A DNA stretch of 64,000 nucleotides from Shouchella clausii (GCF_001598215.1 NZ_BCXJ01000009.1:1-64000); one strand, 5' to 3'. Counted from the first letter of the stretch, positions 1 to 8,348 are shown. Translations and numbers: made by a program. Notes: generated from the letters alone by a model not told the origin.

Positions 1-86
1 TTGACGAGATACCTTGTATCTCTTTTACGCTTGGCTTTTGTTCAGTTTTCAAAGGACTCGTTTGTCGCCGTTCTCTCTTGGCGACT
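1..86 (-). other. 5' leader of a leftward rRNA operon (16S lies outside the window)
   Basis: Read on the minus strand, the transcript from promoter P2 begins near 86 and runs off the left edge. It has a hairpin with 6-bp arms (64-69 with 80-85, GTCGCC/GGCGAC, 10-nt loop). It then carries CTTTGAAAACTGAACAAA (about 37-54), the boxA-type motif familiar from Bacillus rRNA leaders and spacers. In B. subtilis pdaB (ybaN) is also followed by an rRNA operon (rrnI), so context agrees. No mature rRNA sequence is inside the window. Confidence 0.75.
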
Positions 87-92
87 CTTAAA

Positions 93-121
93 AATTTACA
101 CTACATCCAACCATTTGTCAA
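93..121 (-). promoter_or_regulatory. rRNA operon promoter P2
   Basis: On the minus strand, -35 TTGACA (116-121), 17-nt spacer, -10 TAAATT (93-98). An A/T-rich stretch just upstream (about 122-150) could act as an UP element. It is the proximal member of a tandem pair. Confidence 0.8.
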
Positions 122-175
122 CGGTTTTTTAAAACTTTTTTTATAAAACCGCAAAAAAGGAAGACGGTACATAAA

Positions 176-204
176 AATATACACCTAGTATGCCTTTTCG
201 TCAA
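176..204 (-). promoter_or_regulatory. rRNA operon promoter P1
   Basis: On the minus strand, -35 TTGACG (199-204), 17-nt spacer, -10 TATATT (176-181). It lies 83 nt upstream of P2 and 10 nt beyond the stop of the small minus-strand gene. Tandem P1/P2 promoters are typical of Bacillus rRNA operons. Confidence 0.75.
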
Positions 205-213
205 CGCCTGTAT

Positions 214-468
214 TTAAGACTTTTTATTGGTTTGTTTCCGAAAAGAAGAGAGGGCATAACGAACATGGTCCTTTGGAGGAGCGACACGTTTATATAAATG
301 AAAAAGAATGCTGTATTTTTCAATCATGACATTTTTGACAACACCATCAATCCGCTCATCCGAAAGATCAATCAACAAGGCTTCCAGCTCACGCTTTACT
401 AAGTATTCCATTTCCTTTACTTCTTTATCAGACAACATCATTCCTAACATCGATCTCACCACTTTCAT
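214..468 (-). CDS. small hypothetical protein (84 aa)
   Basis: Family not recognised. It is a soluble, charged, probably helical small protein with no signal peptide or membrane segment and a basic C-terminus (FRKQTNKKS). It lies between the divergent pdaB gene and the rRNA promoters. The start is uncertain: the first ATG (468) has AGGAA only 3 nt upstream, while Met7 (450) has GGTGAG 4 nt upstream. No terminator is visible between it and rRNA P1, so readthrough is possible. Coding is supported mainly by the ordinary residue composition and the uninterrupted frame. Confidence 0.55.
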   Translation of the reverse strand: MKVVRSMLGMMLSDKEVKEMEYLVKRELEALLIDLSDERIDGVVKNVMIEKYSILFHLYKRVAPPKDHVRYALSSFRKQTNKKS

Positions 469-511
469 GGGTTCCTAGTTGGACAGTCTTTTCGTTTTGC
501 TGCTTTTTTAT

Positions 512-539
512 TCATATCTTCCGCGGACAAACATATCTT
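512..539 (+). promoter_or_regulatory. putative sigma-E-type promoter of pdaB
   Basis: TCATATC (512-518), 13-nt spacer, CATATCTT (532-539) resembles the mother-cell sigma-E consensus (ATATT-like -35, CATACA-T -10). Transcription would start near 546, 10 nt before the ribosome binding site. Sporulation-specific expression fits what is known of pdaB. Confidence 0.5.
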
Positions 540-570
540 GTCTTTGAGAACAATTGAAGGAGCGGTGTAC

Positions 571-1332
571 ATGAAAGGAATTTGGGTGTTTAATTTAAAA
601 AAATGGAAGCCACTGCTGTTTATTTGCATCGCTTCTCTATTCGTTGCTAGCTGGCTGTTTATCCAGCGTGACCATATTTCCGTCTTTACGACTCCAGATG
701 GTCCGCAAGCTTTTTACCGGGCCGAAAACGCTGACCATAAAATTGCGCTTACGTTTAACATAAGCTGGGGAGAGCAAAATGTACGGCCAATTGTCAACAT
801 TTTAAAGGAGAATGACGTGGAGCATGCGACTTTTTTCGTTTCGGCTTCATGGGCGGAAACATACCCGGAATTAGTCAAAGAAATTGCAGATTCCGGCTTC
901 CACATTGGCAGCCATGGGTACCGTTATAAAAATTATACCGCTATGGATGATGAGCAAGTCATGAAAGATATGAGAAGAAGCAAACAAGTGTTGCAAGAAC
1001 TAACAGGAGAAACACCGACGCTCCTTCGCCCTCCGAATGGCGCATTTACAACGCGCACACTTGCTTTAGCGGAACAGCAAGGCTTCGATATTGTCCATTG
1101 GAGCGTTAATTCTTACGATTACAAAAATCCTGGAACTGCGCAGATCATTGACAATGTTTTAAATGCGACTCATTCTGGCGATGTTTTAATGTTCCATGCT
1201 TCAGACACTGTTAAGCAAACTGGGGCAGCATTGCCAACTATTTTGAAAGAGTTGGAAAAACGCGATTATGAACTTGCCACCCTAGAAGAGCTCATGAACA
1301 GCGCCGATGCAACGAGCAATGAGGTGAATTAA
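571..1332 (+). CDS. pdaB: PdaB-type polysaccharide deacetylase (sporulation)
   Basis: NodB-fold (CE4) protein of the PdaB/YbaN family, needed for spore maintenance in B. subtilis. The ATG at 571 has GAAGGAG 8 nt upstream and gives 253 aa, the family length; an earlier in-frame TTG at 538 falls inside the putative promoter. One N-terminal membrane anchor spans about residues 14-31. Motif 1 reads LTFNISWG (N63 where the catalytic Asp normally sits), motif 2 SHGYRY (H115, second His replaced by Tyr), motif 3 RPPNG (R153), and motif 5 carries H209. The changed motifs make strong deacetylase activity doubtful. It converges with kbaA across a shared terminator. Confidence 0.9.
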   Translation: MKGIWVFNLKKWKPLLFICIASLFVASWLFIQRDHISVFTTPDGPQAFYRAENADHKIALTFNISWGEQNVRPIVNILKENDVEHATFFVSASWAETYPELVKEIADSGFHIGSHGYRYKNYTAMDDEQVMKDMRRSKQVLQELTGETPTLLRPPNGAFTTRTLALAEQQGFDIVHWSVNSYDYKNPGTAQIIDNVLNATHSGDVLMFHASDTVKQTGAALPTILKELEKRDYELATLEELMNSADATSNEVN

Positions 1333-1357
1333 AAAAACGCCTGTGCAGGCGTTTTTT
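1332..1357 (+). terminator. bidirectional terminator between pdaB and kbaA
   Basis: Perfect hairpin CGCCTG-TG-CAGGCG (1338-1351) flanked by an A-run on the left and a T-run on the right, so it can end transcripts from both converging genes. The kbaA stop codon begins in the T-run. Confidence 0.85.
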
Positions 1358-1940
1358 ACGGTTTAGCGATTAGTCGGTGCAACAATAGCAGTTGCCATGT
1401 ATTCGCCACAAGCAGAGGCGTTATGTATAACAACAACCACCTGCCGTCGTTCGCCACTAAAGCTGGTACCCACTCAATCGTCGTAATGACAAACATAAAG
1501 AAAAGCGCGGGGACAAATGCGCCTTTGTTCGTTTCTTTTGCCTTAATCCGTGCCACAATAAACGCATAAATAAATAGCAATGTCGGGATAAGCAAATACC
1601 CCCAAAAGGAGTGCTCTTTTCCGAATGCAATATATCGGAAATAGACAAGGTCAAAAAAGACAAACGCGATTAATACCCACTGTATCCGATTCCATAACGT
1701 ATGCGATTTCGATAACCCTAAACCAAATCGGTGTAAAAACAAATAAGCAAAAAACCCCATTTGGGCGACCAAGCTAAAAGCAGCGCTTATGCCAAGCATA
1801 TAGATAATGCCTACGATTAGATTGCCAATGCCATCCCCAAGATATACCTCTAAATTAATAAAAAAACCGACGATCCCGCCGCTAACGCTTCCAAAAAGCA
1901 GCGTCGACCAAAAAAGGAAAACAACTTTTTTGCTGTTCAC
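1356..1940 (-). CDS. kbaA: KinB-signalling pathway activator KbaA
   Basis: Integral membrane protein of the KbaA family, required for KinB-dependent entry into sporulation in B. subtilis. The start is a GTG at 1940: GGAGG (1949-1953) lies 8 nt upstream and the product (194 aa) matches the B. subtilis length, whereas an upstream ATG would add about 44 unrelated residues. About six hydrophobic segments are visible, with the family motif QMGFFAYL followed by HRFGLG. It is divergent from gerD across 138 bp. Function is assigned by family and by the conserved pdaB-kbaA-gerD order. Confidence 0.88.
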   Translation of the reverse strand: MNSKKVVFLFWSTLLFGSVSGGIVGFFINLEVYLGDGIGNLIVGIIYMLGISAAFSLVAQMGFFAYLFLHRFGLGLSKSHTLWNRIQWVLIAFVFFDLVYFRYIAFGKEHSFWGYLLIPTLLFIYAFIVARIKAKETNKGAFVPALFFMFVITTIEWVPALVANDGRWLLLYITPLLVANTWQLLLLHRLIAKP

Positions 1941-2078
1941 AAGCCTATCCTCCAGTTCGTTATGCCTCGCTTTCATTGTAGCAACCCTTTTCATGAAACG
2001 CCAGCGCGTTATGCATATTTTGTCGCAGACAACAAACACTAAAGCCATCATGATAATGCAGAAAGGAATCATTCATCC

Positions 2079-2663
2079 ATGAGCAAAAAAAATTGGAAAG
2101 TTTTGTTGGCATTGCCGTTGCTCGGTCTGCTCATGTTGGCTGGGTGTGCCCAGACAGAGGCGCAACAGAACGCCGATTATGAGGGCACCAAAAAAATGGT
2201 CATTGATTTGTTAAAAACGGATGAGGGCAAAAAAGCGTTCCATGAATTGATTGCCGAGGAAGAGATGCGGGAAGAACTTGTCATGGATAGTGACTTTGTC
2301 AAAAAAACCATCCAAGATACATTAACATCTGAAGAAGGCAAATCCTTTTGGCAAGAAGTCATGAAAGACCCTGAGTTTGCCAAAACGTTTGCGGAGAGCA
2401 TGCAGTCGGAAAATGAAAAGATTTTAAAGTCATTGATGAAAGACCCTGAATACCAGCAAATGATGATGGACATCTTAAAAGATCCGCAAATGGGCGAGCA
2501 AGCGCTGGAACTGATGAAGTCAAAAGAGTACCGTGAACAAATTATGGGTATTATGAACGAAGCGCTGGAAAGTCCTTATTTCGCCTCAAAAATGACTGAT
2601 TTAATAAGCAAGGCAATGGAAAAGCAAACAAAAGGACAAGATCAGAATAAAGAAGGTTCGTAA
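2079..2663 (+). CDS. gerD: spore germination lipoprotein GerD
   Basis: 194-aa lipoprotein: basic N-terminus, hydrophobic segment, lipobox LAGC with the modifiable Cys near residue 23, then a charged, Met-rich helical body. GerD clusters germinant receptors in the spore inner membrane. An AAAGGA element lies about 11 nt upstream of the ATG. A weak sigma-G-like promoter can be read at GCATA (2013-2017) with a CTA-containing -10 near 2035-2041; this is tentative. A strong hairpin terminator follows. Family and position next to kbaA agree with B. subtilis. Confidence 0.9.
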   Translation: MSKKNWKVLLALPLLGLLMLAGCAQTEAQQNADYEGTKKMVIDLLKTDEGKKAFHELIAEEEMREELVMDSDFVKKTIQDTLTSEEGKSFWQEVMKDPEFAKTFAESMQSENEKILKSLMKDPEYQQMMMDILKDPQMGEQALELMKSKEYREQIMGIMNEALESPYFASKMTDLISKAMEKQTKGQDQNKEGS

Positions 2664-2685
2664 TGAACGGGGTTTTAATAAAACT

Positions 2686-2722
2686 GCCCAGCAGGTCGTA
2701 GATTGCGACCTGCTGGGCTTTT
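2686..2722. terminator. bidirectional terminator, gerD / RpiR regulator
   Basis: 13-bp perfect stem (2686-2698 with 2706-2718), 7-nt loop, T-rich on both strands outside the stem. It ends gerD on the plus strand and the seven-gene sugar operon on the minus strand. Confidence 0.9.
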
Positions 2723-2729
2723 ATCAAAT

Positions 2730-3539
2730 TCAATCAATCGATTCAGATATTTTCTTTTTAGCTGATTCGATATTGTCTTTATCTAACTCATACAGATGTT
2801 GACAAATTTGTTCCGTTACAAAAAGCTGTGACATTTGTGTAATTAATGTACTACCTTCTTGTTCGATTTCTTTTCCTGCTGTATGAATAATCATCTCTCC
2901 GATATTCGTGATCGGCGAGTGGGAATGATTTGTGATCGCAATGGACTTTGCCTTGTTTTTCTTCGCATTTTCTAGCCAGCGAATCGTTTCTTTCGTATCT
3001 CCAGTAATGCTAAAGGCAATCGCTAAGTCGCCCTCAGAAATCAGGTGGGAGCTAATAAATTGTGTATGTTGATCCGAAAAAGCATACGCTTTATAGCCGA
3101 GGCGCATGAGTCTAATTTGCGCGCCTTGGGCCGCCAGCCCTGAAAACCCAATCCCAAATAGATAGATGGATTGGCTTTCCATAATCCAAGTGGCAGCCTT
3201 TTTGAGGACCTCATTATCAGCCAAATTCCGTGTGTCATTCAGCATTTGAATGATCTCTTCATAGGTTTCTTGGACTTCCGTACTAAAGGTGGACGGTGTT
3301 GGGTTTCGCAGTTGTTTCGCCATATTCGTTTTGAATTCATGGTACCCAGAAAAACCAAGTTTTTTAAAGAAGCGAAAAACGGTCGCTTCACCCACGCCGC
3401 ATTCCTTAGCGAATTCCGTTAGTGATGGAAAAACAAAGTGATCGTAATGTTCTGTTATATATTGGGCTACCCGTTGTTCACTTTTCGTTAAGGAAGGGTA
3501 AATGCTTTTGATCACTGTTAACACGTCGGTTACATTCAC
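2730..3539 (-). CDS. MurR/RpiR family transcriptional regulator
   Basis: 269 aa. An N-terminal HTH_6-type DNA-binding domain (about 1-80, with CGVGEATVFRFFKKLGF) is followed by a SIS sugar-phosphate-binding domain (about 120-250). The GTG start at 3539 has GAGGGGGG 6 nt upstream. It is the last gene of the operon, 19 nt after the DUF4127 gene. Regulators of this class usually sense a pathway phosphosugar; given nanE in the operon, ManNAc-6-P or GlcNAc-6-P is a reasonable guess. It probably controls its own operon promoter near 8692. Confidence 0.88.
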   Translation of the reverse strand: MNVTDVLTVIKSIYPSLTKSEQRVAQYITEHYDHFVFPSLTEFAKECGVGEATVFRFFKKLGFSGYHEFKTNMAKQLRNPTPSTFSTEVQETYEEIIQMLNDTRNLADNEVLKKAATWIMESQSIYLFGIGFSGLAAQGAQIRLMRLGYKAYAFSDQHTQFISSHLISEGDLAIAFSITGDTKETIRWLENAKKNKAKSIAITNHSHSPITNIGEMIIHTAGKEIEQEGSTLITQMSQLFVTEQICQHLYELDKDNIESAKKKISESID

Positions 3540-3558
3540 TCCATGCCCCCCTCATCTA

Positions 3559-5094
3559 TCAATGAGTTTCCCGAATGTCTAGATGAATGCTGATTTCAAA
3601 CATCCGCTTCCAAGGGAATGTAATCTCTAGATTGGATATTACTATATTTTTAAAACTATGTCGAATGTTTGTATCATAAGCTTCTTTCAAGAGCGTTTCT
3701 ATTTTTTCCCCGACAACTTCTTCTTGTCCTTTCACATCAAAATAGTTGGCTCCAATGTTCGGTAGGAATGTATCAGTGATCGATTTCCTTATAGCAGCCT
3801 GGTAAAACCCATCATCAAACAGGTGATAGAGAATGTTTTTCTTTAAGTTGACCGTATGCCGATTTGTGCTCTCAAAGCCGAAAATCGCCGCTGCTATTGA
3901 AGTTCCGATCGTATTGCAGTTTGTGTTCCACGCTTTGTACGAAATAATGTGGTCTAGCAGCCTACTGTCATCTAAAAGTGCGATTAGCTCTAAATCACCC
4001 CCATTAGCAAAAGCACTATCCACGACGGCTACAGGGATACCCTCTTGTACATACCGCTCAATCGTATGGACAAAAACCCTCAATTGACGGAAGCTATTGT
4101 ACGTACTATCTTTCGCCAATTGATCGAACGATTCTTGCATCACTTTTCCAGGCGTATTCACAGCTAAAATAAAATCGGCTTGCTCTGGATTCGAGACCCA
4201 TATACAATCCGTGACAAACAAGTGTGATGTTAAACTTTCTGCCAGTGGCCTGTCTTCATATAACGGAATGATATTGGCACCTAAGGTTGAACTAAAGAAT
4301 GGATAAACTTTGATGGTTCGTTTGTTTAAATAATTAAATGCTTTTGCTATCAAAGAGGAACCGGCCTCATCTGCTCCGGGGTACACGACCACTTTCGATT
4401 GTAGCCTCTTGCTTACTATTTGGTCATAGACTCGTTTTTGGTCCTGTGATGTATAGCCATATTCAGCAGAATCATCTTGTGGTATCGCTAAAAAGTCAAT
4501 GACACCGTTCTCGACTAATTCCATAATCTTGACATTCATATTTAAGTTAAAGGCTCGTCTGTCTTCATAATCTTTAATTATGTCTTTTGGAACCTCACGT
4601 CGAATCGTTTGAAGTTCCTCTTGCTCTTTTTGAGACAAGCCGCTTCGTTCCCATTTATCGGTTAAATAAGCCCGTTTATATATACGTTCTCCGTACTGTT
4701 CATAATAATCGGGTTCTTCATCAGCGCTGTTATAACGAGGCGTTCGCATAATTAAACTAAACGAAAATATCGGTTTATCCCTAACCACTTTCCTTAATGT
4801 TCGAAAATAATCGATACGCTTCAACCCTTCATCTTCGCTTAAATGATGCAAGCGAGAAGGAAGTAGCCCTCCATAAAGCAGCATATCAGTAGATAATACA
4901 AGGGCATCCGCTGTTTTTGCTTGATCAAATACAAATTCCCACAAAGCCTCCGTATCAGCAGGCTTCTTCTTGTCCCCCAATAGATGGATAGGCGGTATTC
5001 GTAATCGCACATCTGATCTTGTGTTGGCTAGGAATGTTGGATAAGCATAGTTGCATGGACGTTCATCTAGCGGGATATAAACGATCGTGTACAA
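3559..5094 (-). CDS. DUF4127 family protein, possible glycosidase of the sugar operon
   Basis: About 511 aa, cytoplasmic (no signal peptide). The family hallmark IPLDERPCN sits at residues 7-15. Other conserved-looking acidic motifs are STD (68-70) before LLYGG, QDDS (206-209), PGADEAG (239-245), NGGD (364-367) and AWNTNCNTIG (388-397). The clustered Asp/Glu residues suggest an enzyme, but the family has no function I know. I prefer a TTG start at 5094 (AAAGGAG about 10 nt upstream; product begins just before the family motif); a GTG at 5121 would overlap the HAD gene by 4 nt. In a disaccharide-PTS operon with no known phosphoglycosidase, it may be the hydrolase; this is inference. Confidence 0.8.
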   Translation of the reverse strand: MYTIVYIPLDERPCNYAYPTFLANTRSDVRLRIPPIHLLGDKKKPADTEALWEFVFDQAKTADALVLSTDMLLYGGLLPSRLHHLSEDEGLKRIDYFRTLRKVVRDKPIFSFSLIMRTPRYNSADEEPDYYEQYGERIYKRAYLTDKWERSGLSQKEQEELQTIRREVPKDIIKDYEDRRAFNLNMNVKIMELVENGVIDFLAIPQDDSAEYGYTSQDQKRVYDQIVSKRLQSKVVVYPGADEAGSSLIAKAFNYLNKRTIKVYPFFSSTLGANIIPLYEDRPLAESLTSHLFVTDCIWVSNPEQADFILAVNTPGKVMQESFDQLAKDSTYNSFRQLRVFVHTIERYVQEGIPVAVVDSAFANGGDLELIALLDDSRLLDHIISYKAWNTNCNTIGTSIAAAIFGFESTNRHTVNLKKNILYHLFDDGFYQAAIRKSITDTFLPNIGANYFDVKGQEEVVGEKIETLLKEAYDTNIRHSFKNIVISNLEITFPWKRMFEISIHLDIRETH

Positions 5095-5117
5095 ATGTTT
5101 CACACTCCTTTTAGAAG

Positions 5118-5909
5118 TCACTTAGCTTTTAACTGTTCGAGAATCTCTTCCATGCAGGCTTTGACACTTGTTTTCACTACGGTTGCCTTTTGTTTTACAG
5201 CTTCCGGGGCATGTTCCATCGCAAAGGAATAGCCGGCGACCTCAAATAAGGAGAGATCGTTTTCAGAGTCGCCTATTGCAACGACTTGCTTCGAGTTGGC
5301 CTTTAGTTTTTCCATCGTTTTTTCAAGAGCAGTCCCTTTTGATACGCCGTAGGGTAAAATTTCTAGTGTATGTGGACTCGTGGCGATGAAGTCAACATAG
5401 CCATCGTATTTTTTAGAAAGCTTTTCTTTGATTTCAGCAAATATCCCTACATCACCAAAAAGGAGGAAAATGACAGGTTGAATTTGGACGCCTACCTTTT
5501 GCTCAAGATCAGGTTCAATAATCGAGGAGTCGATAAACTCAGCTACTTCCCCTTCCTTTCGCGGCGATGGAAAATAGCGATGATTTATATCAGATACTTC
5601 AATGCGAATATCCCAAGCTTTAAGGTCTCTCATTAATCTTTGTGCAACGTCTGAATGGATCTCTTTTTTTAATAAAACTCGGTTCTCTTTATCTTTAATA
5701 ACCGCACCGTTTTGACTGATGCGAAACTCCCCAGCAATCCCTAGTTGTTTTTCAACATAAACAATATCGTGATCCAGCCTTCCTGTTGCAATCATGAATG
5801 AGCCGCCCACATGATGGAATGCTTGGATGACATCTTTTGTGCCAGCCATAATGCGATTTTGTTTATCAAGTAAAGTTCCATCTAAATCACATGCTACAAG
5901 GTTTGTCAT
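5118..5909 (-). CDS. Cof-type HAD-IIB family phosphatase
   Basis: 263 aa. HAD motif I DLDGT has the nucleophile D8 and D10; the motif II region is ATGR (41-44), Lys191 fits motif III, and GDSEND (213-218) is motif IV, with a C2-type cap between. Members dephosphorylate sugar phosphates and similar small metabolites. The ATG at 5909 has AGGAGG 6 nt upstream; longer frames lack a ribosome binding site. It sits between the PTS IIC gene and DUF4127, so its substrate is probably an intermediate of the same pathway. The exact substrate cannot be read from sequence. Confidence 0.88.
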   Translation of the reverse strand: MTNLVACDLDGTLLDKQNRIMAGTKDVIQAFHHVGGSFMIATGRLDHDIVYVEKQLGIAGEFRISQNGAVIKDKENRVLLKKEIHSDVAQRLMRDLKAWDIRIEVSDINHRYFPSPRKEGEVAEFIDSSIIEPDLEQKVGVQIQPVIFLLFGDVGIFAEIKEKLSKKYDGYVDFIATSPHTLEILPYGVSKGTALEKTMEKLKANSKQVVAIGDSENDLSLFEVAGYSFAMEHAPEAVKQKATVVKTSVKACMEEILEQLKAK

Positions 5910-6003
5910 TGACATCCTCCTGAACGATCGTGTTGTTTTTCTCAAATAAAGAACCAATAGGTTGTATCGGCCGTCGATACAACCTAACAGATTTTAAAAA
6001 GAT

Positions 6004-7314
6004 TTACTGACTTCTTTCCTCGTTCGCAACCTTATTCGCTGCGATTACAAAAGGAAGGTAAATAAATACGGAAACACCAATTAACAGCACTGCTAAAAGT
6101 GCGGCCCTCCAGTCACCTGCGGTTGATAAAAAAGCAGATAATACGGGAGGCGTTGTCCAAGGAACCATGACAACGGTTTTTGATATGAACCCTAACGCTG
6201 TAGCCATATAAGCGATATTTAAATTAACCAATGGCACGAGAATAAGGGGTATCGCTAAAATAGGGTTTAGAATAACTGGCAGTCCGAACATTAATGGTTC
6301 ATTAATATTAAACAAACCTGGTGCCAGTGAAAATTTAGCAACCTCTCGATATTCTGCTCGTTTTGAGGCAATGAAAATGGCAATGATCAATCCGATCGTA
6401 CATCCGCCGCCTCCAAGCATAGCGAAACTATCAATAAATGGCTTTGTTACAATATTAGGAATATCTAAATTAGTTTGAAAGGCATTGATGTTTTCCTGAA
6501 TCGCTGTGAGCAATGTCGGTTCTGTTATCGGCCCAAGAACGAACGTCCCGTGGATACCCATTCCCCACAGCAAATTTTGAAAGGTCATCACAACGTTAAT
6601 GCCGACTAAACCTTGGAAAATGGCCTTAAGAGGCACCTGGATAACCTCTGTTACGATTTCTTGCAGTCCTAAGCCAAACATTGATTGTAGGAGAAAAACC
6701 AATGTTCCAAAGAACGACAGTGTAACAAATGCTGGAATCAGCGCTTCAAATGATCTGGATACTGCAGGTGGAACACTTTCAGGTAGCGATATTCGTAATC
6801 TCTTGTTTTCTTGAAGCTTTAAAAAGAGCTCTGTTCCGAGCAACGCAGAAATAATCGCGAACAGCAAACCTGTTGCTGATGTCTCTGTCTGTGTAATAAT
6901 CCCCGTTACTTGTACGGCTGTCTCGCTATTAAGAGGGGTCACATCTAATACAGAAGGGAACATTGTAACAAGGACAGCCACAGACATGACGCCTGGAATG
7001 ATCCCGTCTTTGCCATAGCTTACCGCCAGTTTATAGGCAACCGTAAATGCAACAAATATCGAGAGAAACCCTAGCGTTCCATTATAGACTTGGGTTCCGA
7101 TCCCTTTAAATTGACTTAAATCAATGACATTTTTCAAAATGCCATTGTCTGGGTCTAGCACAACATTGTTAATTAATATGAAGAATGAAGCAACAATGAC
7201 TAAAGGAATCAGTAAAATAAAACCATCACGGACAGCTCCTAAATGGCGCTGATTGGCAAATTTGTTCGCAACGGGTGCCAGCCAAGTTGCGATCTTATCG
7301 GATAGTTTGTTCAT
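6004..7314 (-). CDS. PTS Lac-family sugar transporter subunit IIC
   Basis: 436-aa polytopic membrane protein of the lactose/cellobiose/diacetylchitobiose (CelB-like) EIIC family, forming the sugar channel. About ten hydrophobic segments are visible. Typical family stretches include GMGIHGTFVLGP and GGGGCTIGL, followed by NEPLMFGLPVILNP, which contains a conserved Asn-Glu. The ATG at 7314 has GAGGGGGG 7 nt upstream. Separate IIB and IIA genes lie just upstream. The family generally imports beta-linked disaccharides or N-acetylated sugars with phosphorylation at C6. Confidence 0.92.
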   Translation of the reverse strand: MNKLSDKIATWLAPVANKFANQRHLGAVRDGFILLIPLVIVASFFILINNVVLDPDNGILKNVIDLSQFKGIGTQVYNGTLGFLSIFVAFTVAYKLAVSYGKDGIIPGVMSVAVLVTMFPSVLDVTPLNSETAVQVTGIITQTETSATGLLFAIISALLGTELFLKLQENKRLRISLPESVPPAVSRSFEALIPAFVTLSFFGTLVFLLQSMFGLGLQEIVTEVIQVPLKAIFQGLVGINVVMTFQNLLWGMGIHGTFVLGPITEPTLLTAIQENINAFQTNLDIPNIVTKPFIDSFAMLGGGGCTIGLIIAIFIASKRAEYREVAKFSLAPGLFNINEPLMFGLPVILNPILAIPLILVPLVNLNIAYMATALGFISKTVVMVPWTTPPVLSAFLSTAGDWRAALLAVLLIGVSVFIYLPFVIAANKVANEERSQ

Positions 7315-7336
7315 CCACAATCCCCCCTCAAGCCTA

Positions 7337-7654
7337 TTATTTAGACTGCTCGATCGTTTCTACAATATCTTCAAGCACTTTGTCTCCCCGCAGCATGCCA
7401 TAATCAGCTTGGTTGATCACTTTCACTGCCATGCGGCCTTTAACGAACTCTTCCATTTGTTTTTGCATAAATGCCACTTGTGGTCCTAATAGCAAAAGAT
7501 CATAATCATGTTTTTGCACTAAGGCTTTTCCTTCAGTAATAGATACAGCCTCAATATCCAAGTTTACCCCTTGCTTTTCGGCCTCGTTCTTGACCTTTTG
7601 TACGAGCATACTCGTTGACATTCCAGCACTGCAGGTCACCAAAACGTTATACAT
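7337..7654 (-). CDS. PTS Lac-family subunit IIB
   Basis: 105-aa cytoplasmic phosphocarrier. The active-site Cys8 sits in TCSAGMSTS, the typical loop of the lactose/cellobiose IIB family, followed by the conserved LLGPQVAFM segment. AGGAGGGG lies 7 nt before the ATG. It accepts phosphate from the IIA protein encoded two genes upstream and passes it to sugar bound by IIC. Confidence 0.93.
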   Translation of the reverse strand: MYNVLVTCSAGMSTSMLVQKVKNEAEKQGVNLDIEAVSITEGKALVQKHDYDLLLLGPQVAFMQKQMEEFVKGRMAVKVINQADYGMLRGDKVLEDIVETIEQSK

Positions 7655-7667
7655 GATTGAACCCCTC

Positions 7668-8336
7668 CTATTGTTTTAACTTTTCAGCAAATGTGTGTGT
7701 AATCAATTGCGGCCGAGTAATGGCGGACCCAACCACGACTGCATGGGCGCCTAATTCTATCGCTTTTTTAGCTTCTTCAGGTGTTTGAATTCGCCCCTCA
7801 GCTATGATCGGCATGTTTAGTTCGCGAACCAATTGTTCGAGCAGATGAAAATCCGGCCCTGGTTGTTGTGACGAATAAGGTGTATACCCTGATAATGTCG
7901 TCGAAATGCAATCAACGCCTAACTTGGCTGCCTCCACACCTTCATCGAATGTAGAAATATCGGCCATTACTAAGCATCGGTTTGTCTGAATGTGCCGAAC
8001 TAACTGTTCCACACGCTCACCATTAGGCCTTTTCCTGTTAGTGGCATCGATTGCAATCATGTCAATACCTGTACTTAAAAGTTCATTTACCTCTGCTTTG
8101 GTAGGTGTGATATATACTTCTGATCCGGCATACTCCCGCTTTATGATTCCGATTACAGGAAGGTCTACTTCATTTTTTATGGCTTGAATATCTTGTACGG
8201 AATTTGCACGAATACCAACAGCGTTTCCCCATTTCGCTGCTTTCGCCATTTTCGCCATGATCATCGATCCATGCAAAGGCTCATCCTCTAAAGCTTGACA
8301 AGAAACAATTAACCCACCTTTTATCTCATTTAGCAT
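7668..8336 (-). CDS. nanE: N-acetylmannosamine-6-phosphate 2-epimerase NanE
   Basis: 222-aa TIM-barrel enzyme converting ManNAc-6-P to GlcNAc-6-P. Visible family signatures are GGLIVSCQA near the N-terminus, IKREY with the likely catalytic Lys66, IDATNR (96-101), and EGRI plus VVVGSAITRP near the phosphate-binding end. I chose the ATG at 8336 (AGGAG 9 nt upstream) over a GTG two codons earlier. No sialic-acid lyase (nanA), ManNAc kinase (nanK) or nagA/nagB is nearby. Its place inside a PTS operon points to ManNAc-6-P formed directly by PTS import rather than by sialic acid breakdown. Confidence 0.95.
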   Translation of the reverse strand: MLNEIKGGLIVSCQALEDEPLHGSMIMAKMAKAAKWGNAVGIRANSVQDIQAIKNEVDLPVIGIIKREYAGSEVYITPTKAEVNELLSTGIDMIAIDATNRKRPNGERVEQLVRHIQTNRCLVMADISTFDEGVEAAKLGVDCISTTLSGYTPYSSQQPGPDFHLLEQLVRELNMPIIAEGRIQTPEEAKKAIELGAHAVVVGSAITRPQLITHTFAEKLKQ

Positions 8337-8348
8337 GATCACATTCTC

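Noticed and set aside
538-570. Upstream TTG start for pdaB
   Set aside because: It overlaps the putative sigma-E -10 and lacks a ribosome binding site; ATG at 571 has an ideal one.
2049-2055. CATGATA as a sigma-G -10 for gerD
   Set aside because: Transcription would start at the ribosome binding site and there is no matching -35 upstream.
1941-2072. N-terminal extension of KbaA to the first ATG
   Set aside because: The extension has no counterpart in the family, and GGAGG precedes the GTG at 1940.
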